DNA of 64,000 bases from positions 1 to 64,000 of the forward strand of contig CAIVPX010000175.1 in NCBI GenBank assembly GCA_903907905.1, read 5' to 3'. Shown here piece after piece: positions 1 to 8,583 of this stretch. The DNA is from an uncultured bacterium (lineage in GTDB: Bacteria; Pseudomonadota; Gammaproteobacteria; Burkholderiales; Burkholderiaceae_E). The stretch's first letter is position 1. Every line of letters starts with the position of its first letter. Under the pieces are notes generated by a model that was given only the letters and a program-made list of their open reading frames with translations, was not told where the DNA came from and made no database searches. A program made the position numbers and the translations under genes.

Positions 1-140
1 ACGATCGCCTGATGGAATCACTGGGCTATATCCCGCCGGCAGAAGCTGAGGCAAACTTCCACCAGTTGTCGGCAAGTCAGTCTCTCTTGGCAGCATAATC
101 ATTTAACCCAACCAGCCTCCGCGATTCCCGGGGCGGTTCA
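1..140 (+). mobile_element. IS3-family insertion sequence, right end
   Basis: The transposase tail (3-98) is followed by about 40 bp that end, read inward from position 140 on the minus strand, as TGAACCGCCCCGGGA and continue into CGGAGGCTGG. Terminal repeats of the TGAACCGCCCC type are common in IS3-family elements. I therefore place the right boundary at about position 140. The left end and its repeat are outside the window, so the target duplication cannot be read; the first flanking bases are gac. Confidence 0.7.
3..98 (+). CDS. IS3-family transposase OrfB, C-terminal end (partial)
   Basis: Only the last 31 codons lie in the window. The visible residues include LGYIPPAEAEANFHQL, the typical tail of the integrase-core (DDE) transposase of IS3-family elements, where a conserved (L)GY-x-(P/S)PAE segment lies just before the C-terminus. 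The catalytic residues would lie upstream of the window. The TAA stop is followed within about 40 bp by a sequence that looks like the element's terminal inverted repeat, which supports the call. Whether the element is intact cannot be seen. Confidence 0.8.
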   Translation, partial: DRLMESLGYIPPAEAEANFHQLSASQSLLAA

Positions 141-141
141 G

Positions 142-891
142 ACCGTTTACGAGTCTGGTCCCGTAATCTCGGCGAGCGGTCGGGTTGTGCGCGCGACAGG
201 AACGACGTGGATCAGTCGAACTGACTCGATAGCGGCGTCGATGCTGATGAAGTCGCTCAATGCGGAGTCCGGGCCGCAGGGGTTGACGTCGCCATTGGAT
301 CAAATGAACCGTTTCTTGAGATCGGCCCTCGTGCGTGAGCGAAGCGGATCGGACAGCGAGGGTCGGCTCTCATCGGCGATGGATCCCATCTCCGTGAATC
401 CTTCCGCCCGGATCGGGCGCTCAGGCGGCGACATCACAGGTTCCGGAGTCTTCGCATCGGCGCCTTCAGGGGCATCGAGTGTCGTTAGTCCCCTCGTGGG
501 CATCGCGAGTACCCATCAATTGCTTGAAGCGGCAATGACACTCACCCTGCAGGGGCGTAGTCCCGCGCTTGATGGAAGCGAGGCGATCAGCAACTGGGTC
601 AACCGAGTCGTTACCGATTCCTCGGTAGAACCGCCTGCCCGCGAGTCGGGCCCCGCGCCTGGAACGCTCCCGCCCGCGAGCCCGAGCCCCGTCGATCCCG
701 GGCCCGATCGGTCTCCTGATGCAATCGACGGGTCGTCGGAGTCGGGCCTTGGGCCGGCGGATCATTCTATTGGGCTGGACGACTCTCAGGTCAGGTGGTT
801 GGTGCCGATCGGTGCGATCGACCTATGGGCCGAAACCAAGGGCGACGCTGCTGGATTTGCACTCGGTGGTGCTGAAGCGGGTGATGCCTAG
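142..891 (+). pseudogene. C-terminal part of an unknown protein truncated by the IS element
   Basis: An open frame runs without a stop from the IS boundary (142) to TAG at 891, 249 codons. A GTG at 187 could start a 234-residue product, but no convincing ribosome-binding site precedes it. The 15 codons between the IS edge and 187 read like normal protein (QTVYESGPVISASGR), which suggests that the element cut an older gene. The product is rich in Ser, Pro, Gly and Asp with a proline-rich stretch around residues 155-185 of the shorter form. I recognise no domain. It could instead be an intact small gene starting at 187. Confidence 0.45.
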
Positions 892-1044
892 TGTTATCGG
901 TATCAGTTGCTTTGACACACCCATCGCGGTGGCCGCGGCACGCGGCGGTGCCATTCGTCCAGATTGAGCGTATCCCGTCGTCCGTGCACGAGCGCCTGCC
1001 TGATTGAGGTGTACAGTGGGTCATGTCTAGGGGAGATTCTGGCG

Positions 1045-1386
1045 TTGAAAAATGCGCTGAAGCTCGCAAGTTCTGGCCTGATTGCCCTTTCGCTGAACGG
1101 ACCCGCTTACGGCCAGGCCTCTACGGTCACCCAGCAGTACCTCGGTGCACCTGTGCCCAGCCCGGTCGCTGCGGTCGAACTCGACGCAGCGCCCTCTCGC
1201 GCGCTTGCCGGCAGAAGTGGCGGGGCCGTTGGCCTCGGGGTGCCCTCCGCCGGCCCGTCGGTGTCCATCTACGGGGAGCGCATCCAGTCGCAGGCCTCAC
1301 CCGCGATGTATACCGGAGTCGGGTCAACGGGCGGCTCTAAGGGGCTCGCGTCAGGTTCCGTGACCCTAGATCTTCAGCGCCGTTGA
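1045..1386 (+). CDS. small putative secreted protein of unknown function
   Basis: This would be a 113-residue protein with a TTG start chosen because AGGGGAGA lies about 8 nt upstream. The first 24 residues (lysines at positions 2 and 6, a short hydrophobic run ending ...GPAYGQA) resemble a signal peptide. The mature part is low in complexity, rich in Gly, Ser, Ala and Pro, with no cysteines. The frame stays open upstream to 964, so a longer form is possible, but it would bury the signal peptide. No family recognised. It sits between the IS-truncated frame and prpF, which runs the other way. Confidence 0.4.
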   Translation: MKNALKLASSGLIALSLNGPAYGQASTVTQQYLGAPVPSPVAAVELDAAPSRALAGRSGGAVGLGVPSAGPSVSIYGERIQSQASPAMYTGVGSTGGSKGLASGSVTLDLQRR

Positions 1387-1403
1387 ACCCGTCGGCCTGT
1401 TGC

Positions 1404-1544
1404 CTACTCCGGGCGCCCCAATCCGAGTAGCGCGGCGCCCTCGGTGTAGAGCCGGATTTTCTCGGTCATGAAGGCGTCCATTTCCTCGATGCCTAGGTTG
1501 GCGCGTAAGCCCCCCGCAAACTCAGAAACAATCCCCCGGAACCC
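1404..1544 (-). pseudogene. possible C-terminal scrap of an unidentified gene
   Basis: On the minus strand, just past the prpF stop and shifted by one base from the prpF frame, 46 codons are open and end in TAG. The translation contains GIEEMDAFMTEKIRLYTEGA and ends GLGRPE, an acidic helical stretch that looks protein-like. It has no start of its own; the frame is closed inside the last codons of prpF. I read it as a possible leftover of a gene once placed after prpF. Chance openness in GC-rich DNA is a real alternative. Confidence 0.28.
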
Positions 1545-2712
1545 TCACGAAGCCCTCCATCAGCACGCGCGCGCTGCGGCTCATGATGGCGCGCTTGACC
1601 ACCCAGTCGCTGCCTTCCTGGCGCGCCTCGGCACCTACGCGGAGCGTGCCTGACGGGTGACCGAAGCGCACCGCCTCACGCGCACCTCCCCCAGCAGCCA
1701 GGTTGACCAGCGTGCCAGGGATGGCTGCGGCAGTGCCGATCGCCACTGCCGCCGTCCCCATCATTGCGTGATGCAGTTTGCCCATCGACATTGCTCGCAC
1801 GAGCAGATCGACGTCTTTCGCAGCGACCTGTTTGCCGCTGGATGCCGTGTAGTCGGCCGGCGGCGCCACGAAGGCGACCTTGGGCGTGTGCTGGCGCTTG
1901 GCGGCTTCGCTGGGGTCGCGGATCAGCCCCATCCGGATGGCGCCATGCGTCCGGATGGTTTCGAACATGGCCAGCTTGGCGGCGTCACCGTTGAGGGCGT
2001 CCTGCAGTTCGGTGCCGGTCAGCCCCACCGAGTCGGCGTTGATGAAGATGGTGGGAATGCCAGCGTTGATCATCGTGGCGCGCAGCGTACCGACACCGGG
2101 CACGACCAGATCGTCGACGAGTTGCCCCGTGGGGAACATGGCGCCGCCCGCGCCTTCTTCCTCGGCGGCCGGGTCCATGAATTCGAGCTGCACCTCGGCG
2201 GCCGGGAAGGTCACGCCATCGAGCTCGAAGTCGCCGGTTTCCTGTACGTGCCCGTCGGTGATGGGCACATGGCCGATGATGGTCTTGCCGATGTTGGCCT
2301 GCCAGATGCGCACAATCGCCACACCGTTGTGCGGGACGCGGGCCGGATCGACCAGCCCATTGGCGACGGCGAAGGGGCCCACGGCGGCCGACAGGTTGCC
2401 GCAGTTGCCGCTCCAGTCGACGAAGGCGGAGTCGATCGAGACCTGACCGAAGAGATAGTCGACGTCGTGATCGGGTCGGGTGCTCTTGGAAATGATCACG
2501 CTCTTGCTGGTGCTGGAGGTGGCCGCCCCCATGCCGTCGATCTGCTTGCCATAGGGGTCGGGGCTGCCGATCACGCGCAGCAGCAGCTTGTCGCGCGCGG
2601 CTCCGGGCGTCTGGGCGGCTGTGGGGAGGTCTTGCAGGCGGAAAAACACGCCCTTGCTGGTGCCGCCACGCAGGTAGGTGGCCGGGATACGAATCTGGGG
2701 CACGTGGGGCAT
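1522..2712 (-). CDS. prpF: 2-methylaconitate cis-trans isomerase PrpF
   Basis: This 396-residue protein interconverts 2-methylaconitate isomers so that propionate can be degraded through the 2-methylcitrate cycle when AcnD replaces PrpD. The N-terminus RIPATYLRGGTSKGVFF and the C-terminus ARVLMEGFVRVPGDCF are characteristic of the family. Lys70 (SSTSKS) and Cys104 (SGNCGN) fit the positions of the known catalytic Lys and Cys of PrpF. The ATG at 2712 matches the family start and sits 43 nt after the acnD stop, so the two genes are probably co-transcribed. Length is normal. Confidence 0.93.
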   Translation of the reverse strand: MPHVPQIRIPATYLRGGTSKGVFFRLQDLPTAAQTPGAARDKLLLRVIGSPDPYGKQIDGMGAATSSTSKSVIISKSTRPDHDVDYLFGQVSIDSAFVDWSGNCGNLSAAVGPFAVANGLVDPARVPHNGVAIVRIWQANIGKTIIGHVPITDGHVQETGDFELDGVTFPAAEVQLEFMDPAAEEEGAGGAMFPTGQLVDDLVVPGVGTLRATMINAGIPTIFINADSVGLTGTELQDALNGDAAKLAMFETIRTHGAIRMGLIRDPSEAAKRQHTPKVAFVAPPADYTASSGKQVAAKDVDLLVRAMSMGKLHHAMMGTAAVAIGTAAAIPGTLVNLAAGGGAREAVRFGHPSGTLRVGAEARQEGSDWVVKRAIMSRSARVLMEGFVRVPGDCF

Positions 2713-2755
2713 GGCGGTGCGGTCCTGTGAGAGAGGTGGAAGGCGTGAGACTGCG

Positions 2756-5347
2756 TCAGGCGGCCTGGCCGGCTTGAAGAAAGTCCTGCGCAAAGCGCTG
2801 CAGGACGCCGCCGGCATCGTAGATGGAGACCTCTTCGGCGGTGTCCAGCCGACAGGTGACCGGGACCTCGAAGCGCTCTCCGCTGCGCCGGTGGATGAGC
2901 AAGGTGAGGGTGGCGCGCGGCGTGCGCGCACCGATGACATCGAAGGTTTCCGTGCCGTCGATGCCCAGGGTGAGTCGGGTGGTGCCCGGCTTGAACTCGA
3001 GGGGCAGCACGCCCATGCCGATGAGGTTGGTGCGATGAATGCGCTCGAAGCCCTCGGCCACGATGACCTCAACGCCGGCCAGGCGCACGCCCTTGGCGGC
3101 CCAGTCGCGAGACGACCCCTGTCCGTAGTCGGCACCGGCGATGATGATGAGCGGTTGCCCCCGGTTCATGTAGGTTTCGATCGCCTCCCACATGCGCACG
3201 ACCTTGCCCTCGGGCTCGATGCGGGCAAGCGAACCCTTCTTGACCTTGCCGTCGACCACGGCCATCTCGTTGAGAAGGGTCGGGTTGGCAAAGGTGGCAC
3301 GCAGCGCGGTGAGGTGGTCGCCCCGGTGCGTGGCGTAAGAGTTGTAGTCCTCTTCAGGGAGGCCCATTTTCTTGAGGTATTCGCCTGCCGCGCTGTCGGG
3401 CAGGATGGCGTTGGAGGGCGAGAGGTGATCGGTGGTGATGTTGTCACCCAACACGGCGAGGGGGCGCAGACCCCGCAGCGTGCGCTCGCCCGCCAGCGCA
3501 CCCTCCCAGTAGGGCGGTCGACGAATGTAGGTGGATTGCGCCCGCCAGGCGTAGAGGGGCGAGACCTTTTGGCTCGCGTCGCGTCGGATGTCGAACATCT
3601 GCGTGTAGACGCGCCGGAACTGTTCGGGCTTGACGGCAGCGCGCATGACCGCGTCGATTTCCTCGTCGCCGGGCCAGAGGTCTTTCAGCCGGATCTCCCG
3701 ACCGTCCACCACGGTAAAGACGTCTTTCTCGATGTCGAATCGGATGGTGCCCGCGAGGGCGTAGGCCACCACCAGCGGTGGCGACGCCAGGAAGGCCTGT
3801 TTCGCGTAGGGGTGGATGCGGCCATCGAAGTTACGGTTACCCGACAGCACCGCCGTGGCGTACAGGTCGCGGTCGATGATTTCCTGCTGGATGGCCGGGT
3901 CGAGTGCGCCCGACATGCCGTTGCAGGTGGTGCAGGCGAAAGCCACCACGCCGAAGCCAAGCTTCTCCAGTTCGGGCAGCAGGCCCGATTCCCGCAGGTA
4001 TTCGGCGCCCACCCGCGATCCGGGGGCGAGCGAGGTCTTGACCCAGGGCTTGCGCGTGAGGCCCACCCGATTGGCGTTGCGCGCCAGCAGCGCCGCCGCA
4101 ATGACATTGCGCGGGTTGCTGGTGTTGGTGCAACTGGTGATGGCCGCAATGATGACCGCGCCATCGGGCATCTGGCCCGGCGTTTCCTGCCAGGGTGCAG
4201 CGATGCCTTTGGCGGCGAGATCGGCGGTGGCCACCCGCGCGTGTGGGTTGGAGGGACCGGCCATGTTGCGCACGACCGTGGCGAGGTCAAAGCTCAGGGT
4301 TCGCTCATAGCGTGCGCCAGAGAGGCTGTCGGCCCAGAGGCCAGCGGTGCGCGCATAGGTTTCGACCAGCTTGATCTGCACATCCTCGCGGCCGGTGAGC
4401 CTGAGGTAATCGAGGGTCTGCTGATCGATGAAGAACATGGCGGCCGTGGCGCCGTATTCGGGGGCCATGTTCGAGATGGTGGCCCGGTCACCCAGCGACA
4501 GCGCGGCAGCGCCTTCGCCGCGAAACTCGAGGTAGGCGCCGACTACCTTCTGCTTGCGCAGGAACTCGGTCAGCGCGAGCACGACGTCGGTGGCCATGAT
4601 GCCGGGGGCGGGCTTGCCGGTGAGTTCGACGCCGACGATATCGGGCAGACGCATCCAGGAGGCGCGGCCGAGCATGACGTTTTCGGCCTCGAGCCCGCCG
4701 ACGCCGATGGCAATGACACCCAGCGAGTCGACATGCGGCGTGTGGCTGTCGGTGCCGACGCAGGTGTCGGGGAAGGCGATACCGTCGCGCACCTGGATGA
4801 CCGGTGACATTTTCTCCAGGTTGATCTGGTGCATGATGCCGTTGCCGGGCGGAATCACTTCCATGTTCTCGAAGGCCAGTCGGGTCCAGTCGATGAAGTG
4901 GAAGCGGTCTTCGTTGCGACGATCTTCGATGGCCCGGTTTTTCTCGAAGGCCTGCGGATCGTCGCCACCGCACTCGACGGCCAGCGAGTGATCGACGATA
5001 AGCTGCACCGGCACCACGGGGTTGACCTTGGCCGGGTCGCCCCCCTGATCGGCGATGGCGTCGCGCAAGCCCGCCAGATCGACCAGCGCGGTTTGTCCGA
5101 GGATGTCGTGGCAGACCACCCGAGCCGGGTACCAGGGGAAGTCGAGATCGCGGCGGCGCTCGATCAGCTGGCGAAGCGACTCGGTCAGCGTGGCGGGATC
5201 GCAGCGGCGCACCAGGTTTTCGGCCAGCACGCGCGAGGTGTAGGGCAGAGCGTCCCATGCGCCGGGCGCGATGTCGTTGACGGCGGCACGGGCATCGAAG
5301 TAATCGAGTGCGGTGCCGGGCAGGCGGGTGCGATAGGTGGTATTCAT
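2756..5347 (-). CDS. acnD: Fe/S-dependent 2-methylisocitrate dehydratase AcnD
   Basis: This 863-residue aconitase-family enzyme dehydrates 2-methylcitrate to 2-methylaconitate for PrpF. The start (RLPGTALDYFDARAAV, then LPYTSRVLAENLVRRCDP) is the AcnD signature. Cluster cysteines lie near residue 406 (ITSCTNTSNP) and near 472 and 475 (CTTCNG); the swivel domain with GADYGQGSSRDWAAKG is near the C-terminus. It is full length. It lies upstream of prpF in the same operon, but prpB, prpC and prpR are not in the window; the next upstream gene is an unrelated membrane protein. The start codon has no clear Shine-Dalgarno sequence. Confidence 0.95.
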   Translation of the reverse strand: MNTTYRTRLPGTALDYFDARAAVNDIAPGAWDALPYTSRVLAENLVRRCDPATLTESLRQLIERRRDLDFPWYPARVVCHDILGQTALVDLAGLRDAIADQGGDPAKVNPVVPVQLIVDHSLAVECGGDDPQAFEKNRAIEDRRNEDRFHFIDWTRLAFENMEVIPPGNGIMHQINLEKMSPVIQVRDGIAFPDTCVGTDSHTPHVDSLGVIAIGVGGLEAENVMLGRASWMRLPDIVGVELTGKPAPGIMATDVVLALTEFLRKQKVVGAYLEFRGEGAAALSLGDRATISNMAPEYGATAAMFFIDQQTLDYLRLTGREDVQIKLVETYARTAGLWADSLSGARYERTLSFDLATVVRNMAGPSNPHARVATADLAAKGIAAPWQETPGQMPDGAVIIAAITSCTNTSNPRNVIAAALLARNANRVGLTRKPWVKTSLAPGSRVGAEYLRESGLLPELEKLGFGVVAFACTTCNGMSGALDPAIQQEIIDRDLYATAVLSGNRNFDGRIHPYAKQAFLASPPLVVAYALAGTIRFDIEKDVFTVVDGREIRLKDLWPGDEEIDAVMRAAVKPEQFRRVYTQMFDIRRDASQKVSPLYAWRAQSTYIRRPPYWEGALAGERTLRGLRPLAVLGDNITTDHLSPSNAILPDSAAGEYLKKMGLPEEDYNSYATHRGDHLTALRATFANPTLLNEMAVVDGKVKKGSLARIEPEGKVVRMWEAIETYMNRGQPLIIIAGADYGQGSSRDWAAKGVRLAGVEVIVAEGFERIHRTNLIGMGVLPLEFKPGTTRLTLGIDGTETFDVIGARTPRATLTLLIHRRSGERFEVPVTCRLDTAEEVSIYDAGGVLQRFAQDFLQAGQAA

Positions 5348-5353
5348 CCCCGG

Positions 5354-5359
5354 ATTCTA
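5354..5359 (-). promoter_or_regulatory. candidate -10 element of acnD, leaderless arrangement
   Basis: On the minus strand TAGAAT (5 of 6 to TATAAT) ends six bases before the acnD ATG. A transcript from it would begin at or next to the start codon. No convincing -35 hexamer is seen 16-18 bp upstream and no Shine-Dalgarno sequence precedes the ATG. This is weak evidence. Confidence 0.22.
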
Positions 5360-5447
5360 GCGAAATACCCTGACGCGAAACTGATCGATCGGGTCGAAAC
5401 GGTCGCGCTTCGGGTGAAGAGCCGCTCGAGTTTGAGAGGGACTGCGG

Positions 5448-6212
5448 CTAAGGGGCGATCGTTCGGTAGGCGGATTGAAGCGGCTGCCAGGAGACGCGAA
5501 CGAAGTCGTCGAAGGGAAACTCAAGCTCCAGCGTGATGAAGAGCGCACTCGCCGTTGACAGCGCACACAAGAAGAACACCACAAGGACCGGCCCTTGCCT
5601 GGGCGACACCAGACCAAAGCAGACGAAGGTGACCGCCAGCCACAGCAGCAAGGCCATCACGACATATTGTGGGACTGCGGATTGCGCCACAAAGAGTGTG
5701 AGCCAGCGCGCGACCAACAACTCGTCCATGAGATCCAGCGCCTTGGCCTGCATCTGGGTCTGCCGCGCGGTGTGGGGCGTGACCGATCCGGCGGCGTCGG
5801 CCGCCCGCTCGATCAGACGGATGGTCTCACTGTAAGTTTGCGGGGCGCCATCTTTCGGAACGTGGCGGTCGGTTCGCTCACGGGCCAGATGCTCGACCGC
5901 ATCCCGCCATGCGGCCCGCGCCCCCCCGGCCTCGGGGCCCAGATCTCTCAGCGCCCGATCGATCGTGAGGACCTTGACCGCCGCATCCCTTACAGCCAGA
6001 TCGATGGCATCGAAGTTCGTCTTGGCGGAGGCCATGACCAGACCCAGCAGCAAGGCGGCCATGGTCGCCACCAGCCCCACACCCAGTTTGATCGAATCAT
6101 CCACCCCAGCGGAAAACAGACGCTCCGGCAAGCGGCGGCGCAGCCAGATCCCGAACAGACCGCCGCCGAAGGTGGTTAACAAACAGATGATCGCGACGAG
6201 GAGAGGGGTCAT
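5448..6212 (-). CDS. DUF4239-type integral membrane protein
   Basis: This 254-residue protein has two N-terminal membrane segments (about residues 4-24 and 41-62), a charged soluble loop of about 115 residues, and two C-terminal membrane segments (about 180-203 and 208-229). That layout, with FDAIDLAVRDAAVKV after the second helix and a C-terminal ELEFPFDDFVRVS-type segment, matches the DUF4239 (bestrophin-like) family. The function of the family is not established; an ion-channel-like role has been suggested from the fold. It is a single gene between acnD and a Bug gene, all on the minus strand. Confidence 0.7.
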   Translation of the reverse strand: MTPLLVAIICLLTTFGGGLFGIWLRRRLPERLFSAGVDDSIKLGVGLVATMAALLLGLVMASAKTNFDAIDLAVRDAAVKVLTIDRALRDLGPEAGGARAAWRDAVEHLARERTDRHVPKDGAPQTYSETIRLIERAADAAGSVTPHTARQTQMQAKALDLMDELLVARWLTLFVAQSAVPQYVVMALLLWLAVTFVCFGLVSPRQGPVLVVFFLCALSTASALFITLELEFPFDDFVRVSWQPLQSAYRTIAP

Positions 6213-6271
6213 GACAGCCTGAATCCTATCGCGTTCAAGTCGATGGGCGACCGGGCTCGCGAGGCTACGGG

Positions 6272-7237
6272 TTACTCCGCCTGAATCCCCGCCTGCCTGA
6301 TGAGTCGCGCAAACTTGTCATGTTCGGCGCGCGTGAAGGCGGCAAATTCTTCGGGGGTGCTGGCCACGGGTTCGGCGCCGAACTGGTTGAGCTTGTCGCG
6401 CACATCCGGCAGGCGGACGATGCGGGCGATTTCCTGTTGAACGCGGTTGACCACCTCGCGCGGTACATCCTTGCCCGTGTACATGCCGTACCAGGCGTAG
6501 GTTTCGTACTCGCGCATACCCGCCTCGATGGCCGTGGGAACATCAGGCATGGACGGGTGGCGCGATTTTCCGGCCACGGCCAGCACCCGCAGCTTGCCCG
6601 ACTTGTAATGCTGTAACACCGTGAGCGTGCTGGTGAAGCCGGCCTCGATGTGGCCACCGAGCATGTCGGTCATGATCATGGAGCCGCCCTTGTAGGGCAC
6701 GTGGGTCAGGTCGATCTGCGCCTGCTGCTTGAACTGCTCGCCCGCCAGCCTGGATGAGGGTTCGGAGCTGCCAAAGCGCAGCTTTCCAGGGTTGGCTTTT
6801 GCGTGCGCGACGAATTCGCGCAGGGAATTGGCCGGCACCGAGGGCGTGACCACGACCACCCAGGGGGAGGTGGCGATCAGCGTCACCGCTGTGGCATCGG
6901 ACACCGGGTCGAAGGGCATGCTCTTTTGCAGGCTGGCATTGATCACGTGGGCGCCCACGACTACCACCAGGTTGTGTCCGTCCGGGGGCGACTTGAGTAC
7001 GAGTTCGGTCCCCACGATACCGTTGGCGCCGGGTTTGTTTTCGACCACGACGCTTTGCCCCCAGGCCTCGCTGAGCTTTTGCGCGAGTTGGCGGCTGATG
7101 ATATCGGTACCCCCTCCTGCCGCATAGGGCACCACGATGCGCACCGGCTTGGACGGGTAGGTCTGAGCCAGCGCCACAGCGCCCGGGCCGAAGAAGATAC
7201 CTGCCGCCACAGCGGCCGACACAAAGGCTCTGATCAT
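6272..7237 (-). CDS. Bug/TctC-type periplasmic solute-binding protein (1)
   Basis: This 321-residue protein starts with a signal peptide (MIRAFVSAAVAAGIFFGPGA, cleavage near ALAQ) followed by YPSKPVRIVVPYAAGG, the N-terminal signature of the Bug (TctC) family. Such proteins bind carboxylates or related small molecules in the periplasm for tripartite tricarboxylate transporters, or act as sensors. Family segments ENKPGANGIVG, PPDGH and VPYKGGSMIMTDMLGG are present. The ATG at 7237 follows GAGAGGACC. No permease genes are near. The ligand cannot be read from the sequence. It is divergent from the next Bug gene across 264 bp. Confidence 0.92.
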   Translation of the reverse strand: MIRAFVSAAVAAGIFFGPGAVALAQTYPSKPVRIVVPYAAGGGTDIISRQLAQKLSEAWGQSVVVENKPGANGIVGTELVLKSPPDGHNLVVVVGAHVINASLQKSMPFDPVSDATAVTLIATSPWVVVVTPSVPANSLREFVAHAKANPGKLRFGSSEPSSRLAGEQFKQQAQIDLTHVPYKGGSMIMTDMLGGHIEAGFTSTLTVLQHYKSGKLRVLAVAGKSRHPSMPDVPTAIEAGMREYETYAWYGMYTGKDVPREVVNRVQQEIARIVRLPDVRDKLNQFGAEPVASTPEEFAAFTRAEHDKFARLIRQAGIQAE

Positions 7238-7501
7238 TGCAAGGTCCTCTCACGTGCGGATGGCCGGCGCTGAACTGCGACGGTATCGGTCGGCATCTTG
7301 CGACAATCCGCTGGACTCGTCCAACCCGCCCTGCCTTGCGAGGCCCGTGTGTGTCGCAGACGGCGGGGGGATGAGATGAGGGGAGGGGAGGCCTGCCCGC
7401 CCTCAAGATGAAATGCACCGATGCCGCAGCCTCGAGCATCGGCTATCCTGCCGACGATGCCCGTGTAGTTGGGCCCCATCAGTCCTCACCGGAGCGAATC
7501 G

Positions 7502-8467
7502 ATGCGCGCTGGACGAATGCTTCTGCTGCTGGTCAGCATGCTCATGGTGTCGGTGCCAGCCGTTGCCGATACCTACCCCACCAAGCCCATCCGCTGGGTC
7601 GTGCCCTTCGCACCGGGGGGCAGTTCAGACGCCTCGGCGCGCCCCATCGCCACCCTGCTGGGCGCCGAACTGGGGCAGCCGGTGGTGGTCGAGAACCGCC
7701 CCGGGGCCGGAGCCATCGTCGGCTCCGATTTCGTGGCCAAGGCGCCCGCTGATGGTTATACGCTGCTGCTGGTGCCGGGTACGCACACCTTGGGCAAGTA
7801 CCTCTCGAAGAACCTGCCTTACGACCCGGTGAAAGACTTCACGCCCATCGGGCGCATGGTGTCGGTGCCCTATGTACTGGTCACAGGCCCGAAGCAGCCC
7901 TTCGCCTCACTGCCGGAGCTCATCGCCTTCGGCAGCCGGCAGGACAAGGGCTTTTCCTTCGGCACCACCGACGTGCTGGGCATGCTGACGGTCGAACTGC
8001 TGAAATCGCTCAGCAATACCAAGGTGGTTCAGATCAATTACAAGGGCGCACCGGCCATCGTGACCGACGTGCTGGGGGGCCACCTTGATGCCGGAGCCAC
8101 CACGCCGCCCGTCGTCAAGGGATTCAGCCAGGACAAGAACGGCCTGCGCATGCTGGCGGTCACCTCGGCCCGGCGTTCCCCCTCGCTGCCGGATGTGCCG
8201 ACAGTGGCTGAACTGACCGGGATCGCCAGCTTTGAGGTGGCGACCTGGTACGGCATCGCCGGTCCGGCGGGTCTGCCCGCTCCGATTGCCGAGCGCATCG
8301 AGCGCGCACTGATGAAGGTGATGAAAGATCCGGAACTTCGCACCCGCCTGGTCAACATGGGCGTGGATGTGATTGAGGACAACAGCGCGAGGGCGATGGC
8401 AGCCACCATGTTGAGCAACGCCGATCAGTGGGGGGCGCTGGCCGAGAAGGCCGGGATCAAGCCCTGA
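7502..8467 (+). CDS. Bug/TctC-type periplasmic solute-binding protein (2)
   Basis: This is a 321-residue protein. The ATG at 7502 is chosen because a hydrophobic signal peptide follows directly (LLLLVSMLMVSVPAVA, cleavage before DTYP) and CGGAG lies about 8 nt upstream; an ATG at 7469 would add 11 residues before it. After cleavage the sequence reads YPTKPIRWVVPFAPGG, then ENRPGAGAIVG and PADGYTLLLVPG. It ends 116 bp before the giant RTX gene on the same strand, but that gene appears to have its own upstream region. Confidence 0.92.
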   Translation: MRAGRMLLLLVSMLMVSVPAVADTYPTKPIRWVVPFAPGGSSDASARPIATLLGAELGQPVVVENRPGAGAIVGSDFVAKAPADGYTLLLVPGTHTLGKYLSKNLPYDPVKDFTPIGRMVSVPYVLVTGPKQPFASLPELIAFGSRQDKGFSFGTTDVLGMLTVELLKSLSNTKVVQINYKGAPAIVTDVLGGHLDAGATTPPVVKGFSQDKNGLRMLAVTSARRSPSLPDVPTVAELTGIASFEVATWYGIAGPAGLPAPIAERIERALMKVMKDPELRTRLVNMGVDVIEDNSARAMAATMLSNADQWGALAEKAGIKP

Positions 8468-8510
8468 TCCGCCGGGTCCCACACATCTTCATCGGCTAGA
8501 CAGCCAGACC

Positions 8511-8539
8511 CCTTAATCGTTCTGTCATTTCAGGTCCCG
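8511..8539 (+). promoter_or_regulatory. possible Pho-box-like site upstream of the RTX phosphoesterase-like gene
   Basis: One exact half-site CTGTCAT (8522-8528) occurs 55 bp before the start codon. At 11-bp spacing, the flanking heptamers CCTTAAT (8511) and GGTCCCG (8533) match the PhoB consensus only poorly. It is mentioned because the gene behind it carries PhoX-like and phytase-like segments. The evidence is weak. Confidence 0.2.
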
Positions 8540-8583
8540 ATACTGACTCGGTTTTCTCAACCGCAGTCAGATCAGGGGTCCGA

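Noticed and set aside
1657-2730. A 357-codon plus-strand frame
   Set aside because: Antisense to prpF, which is full length and of clear family.
2678-4807. A 709-codon open frame on the plus strand
   Set aside because: It lies antisense to acnD, whose protein sequence is unmistakable. Long antisense frames are common in GC-rich genes; the translation (rich in His, Gly, Asp, Arg) has no recognisable domain.
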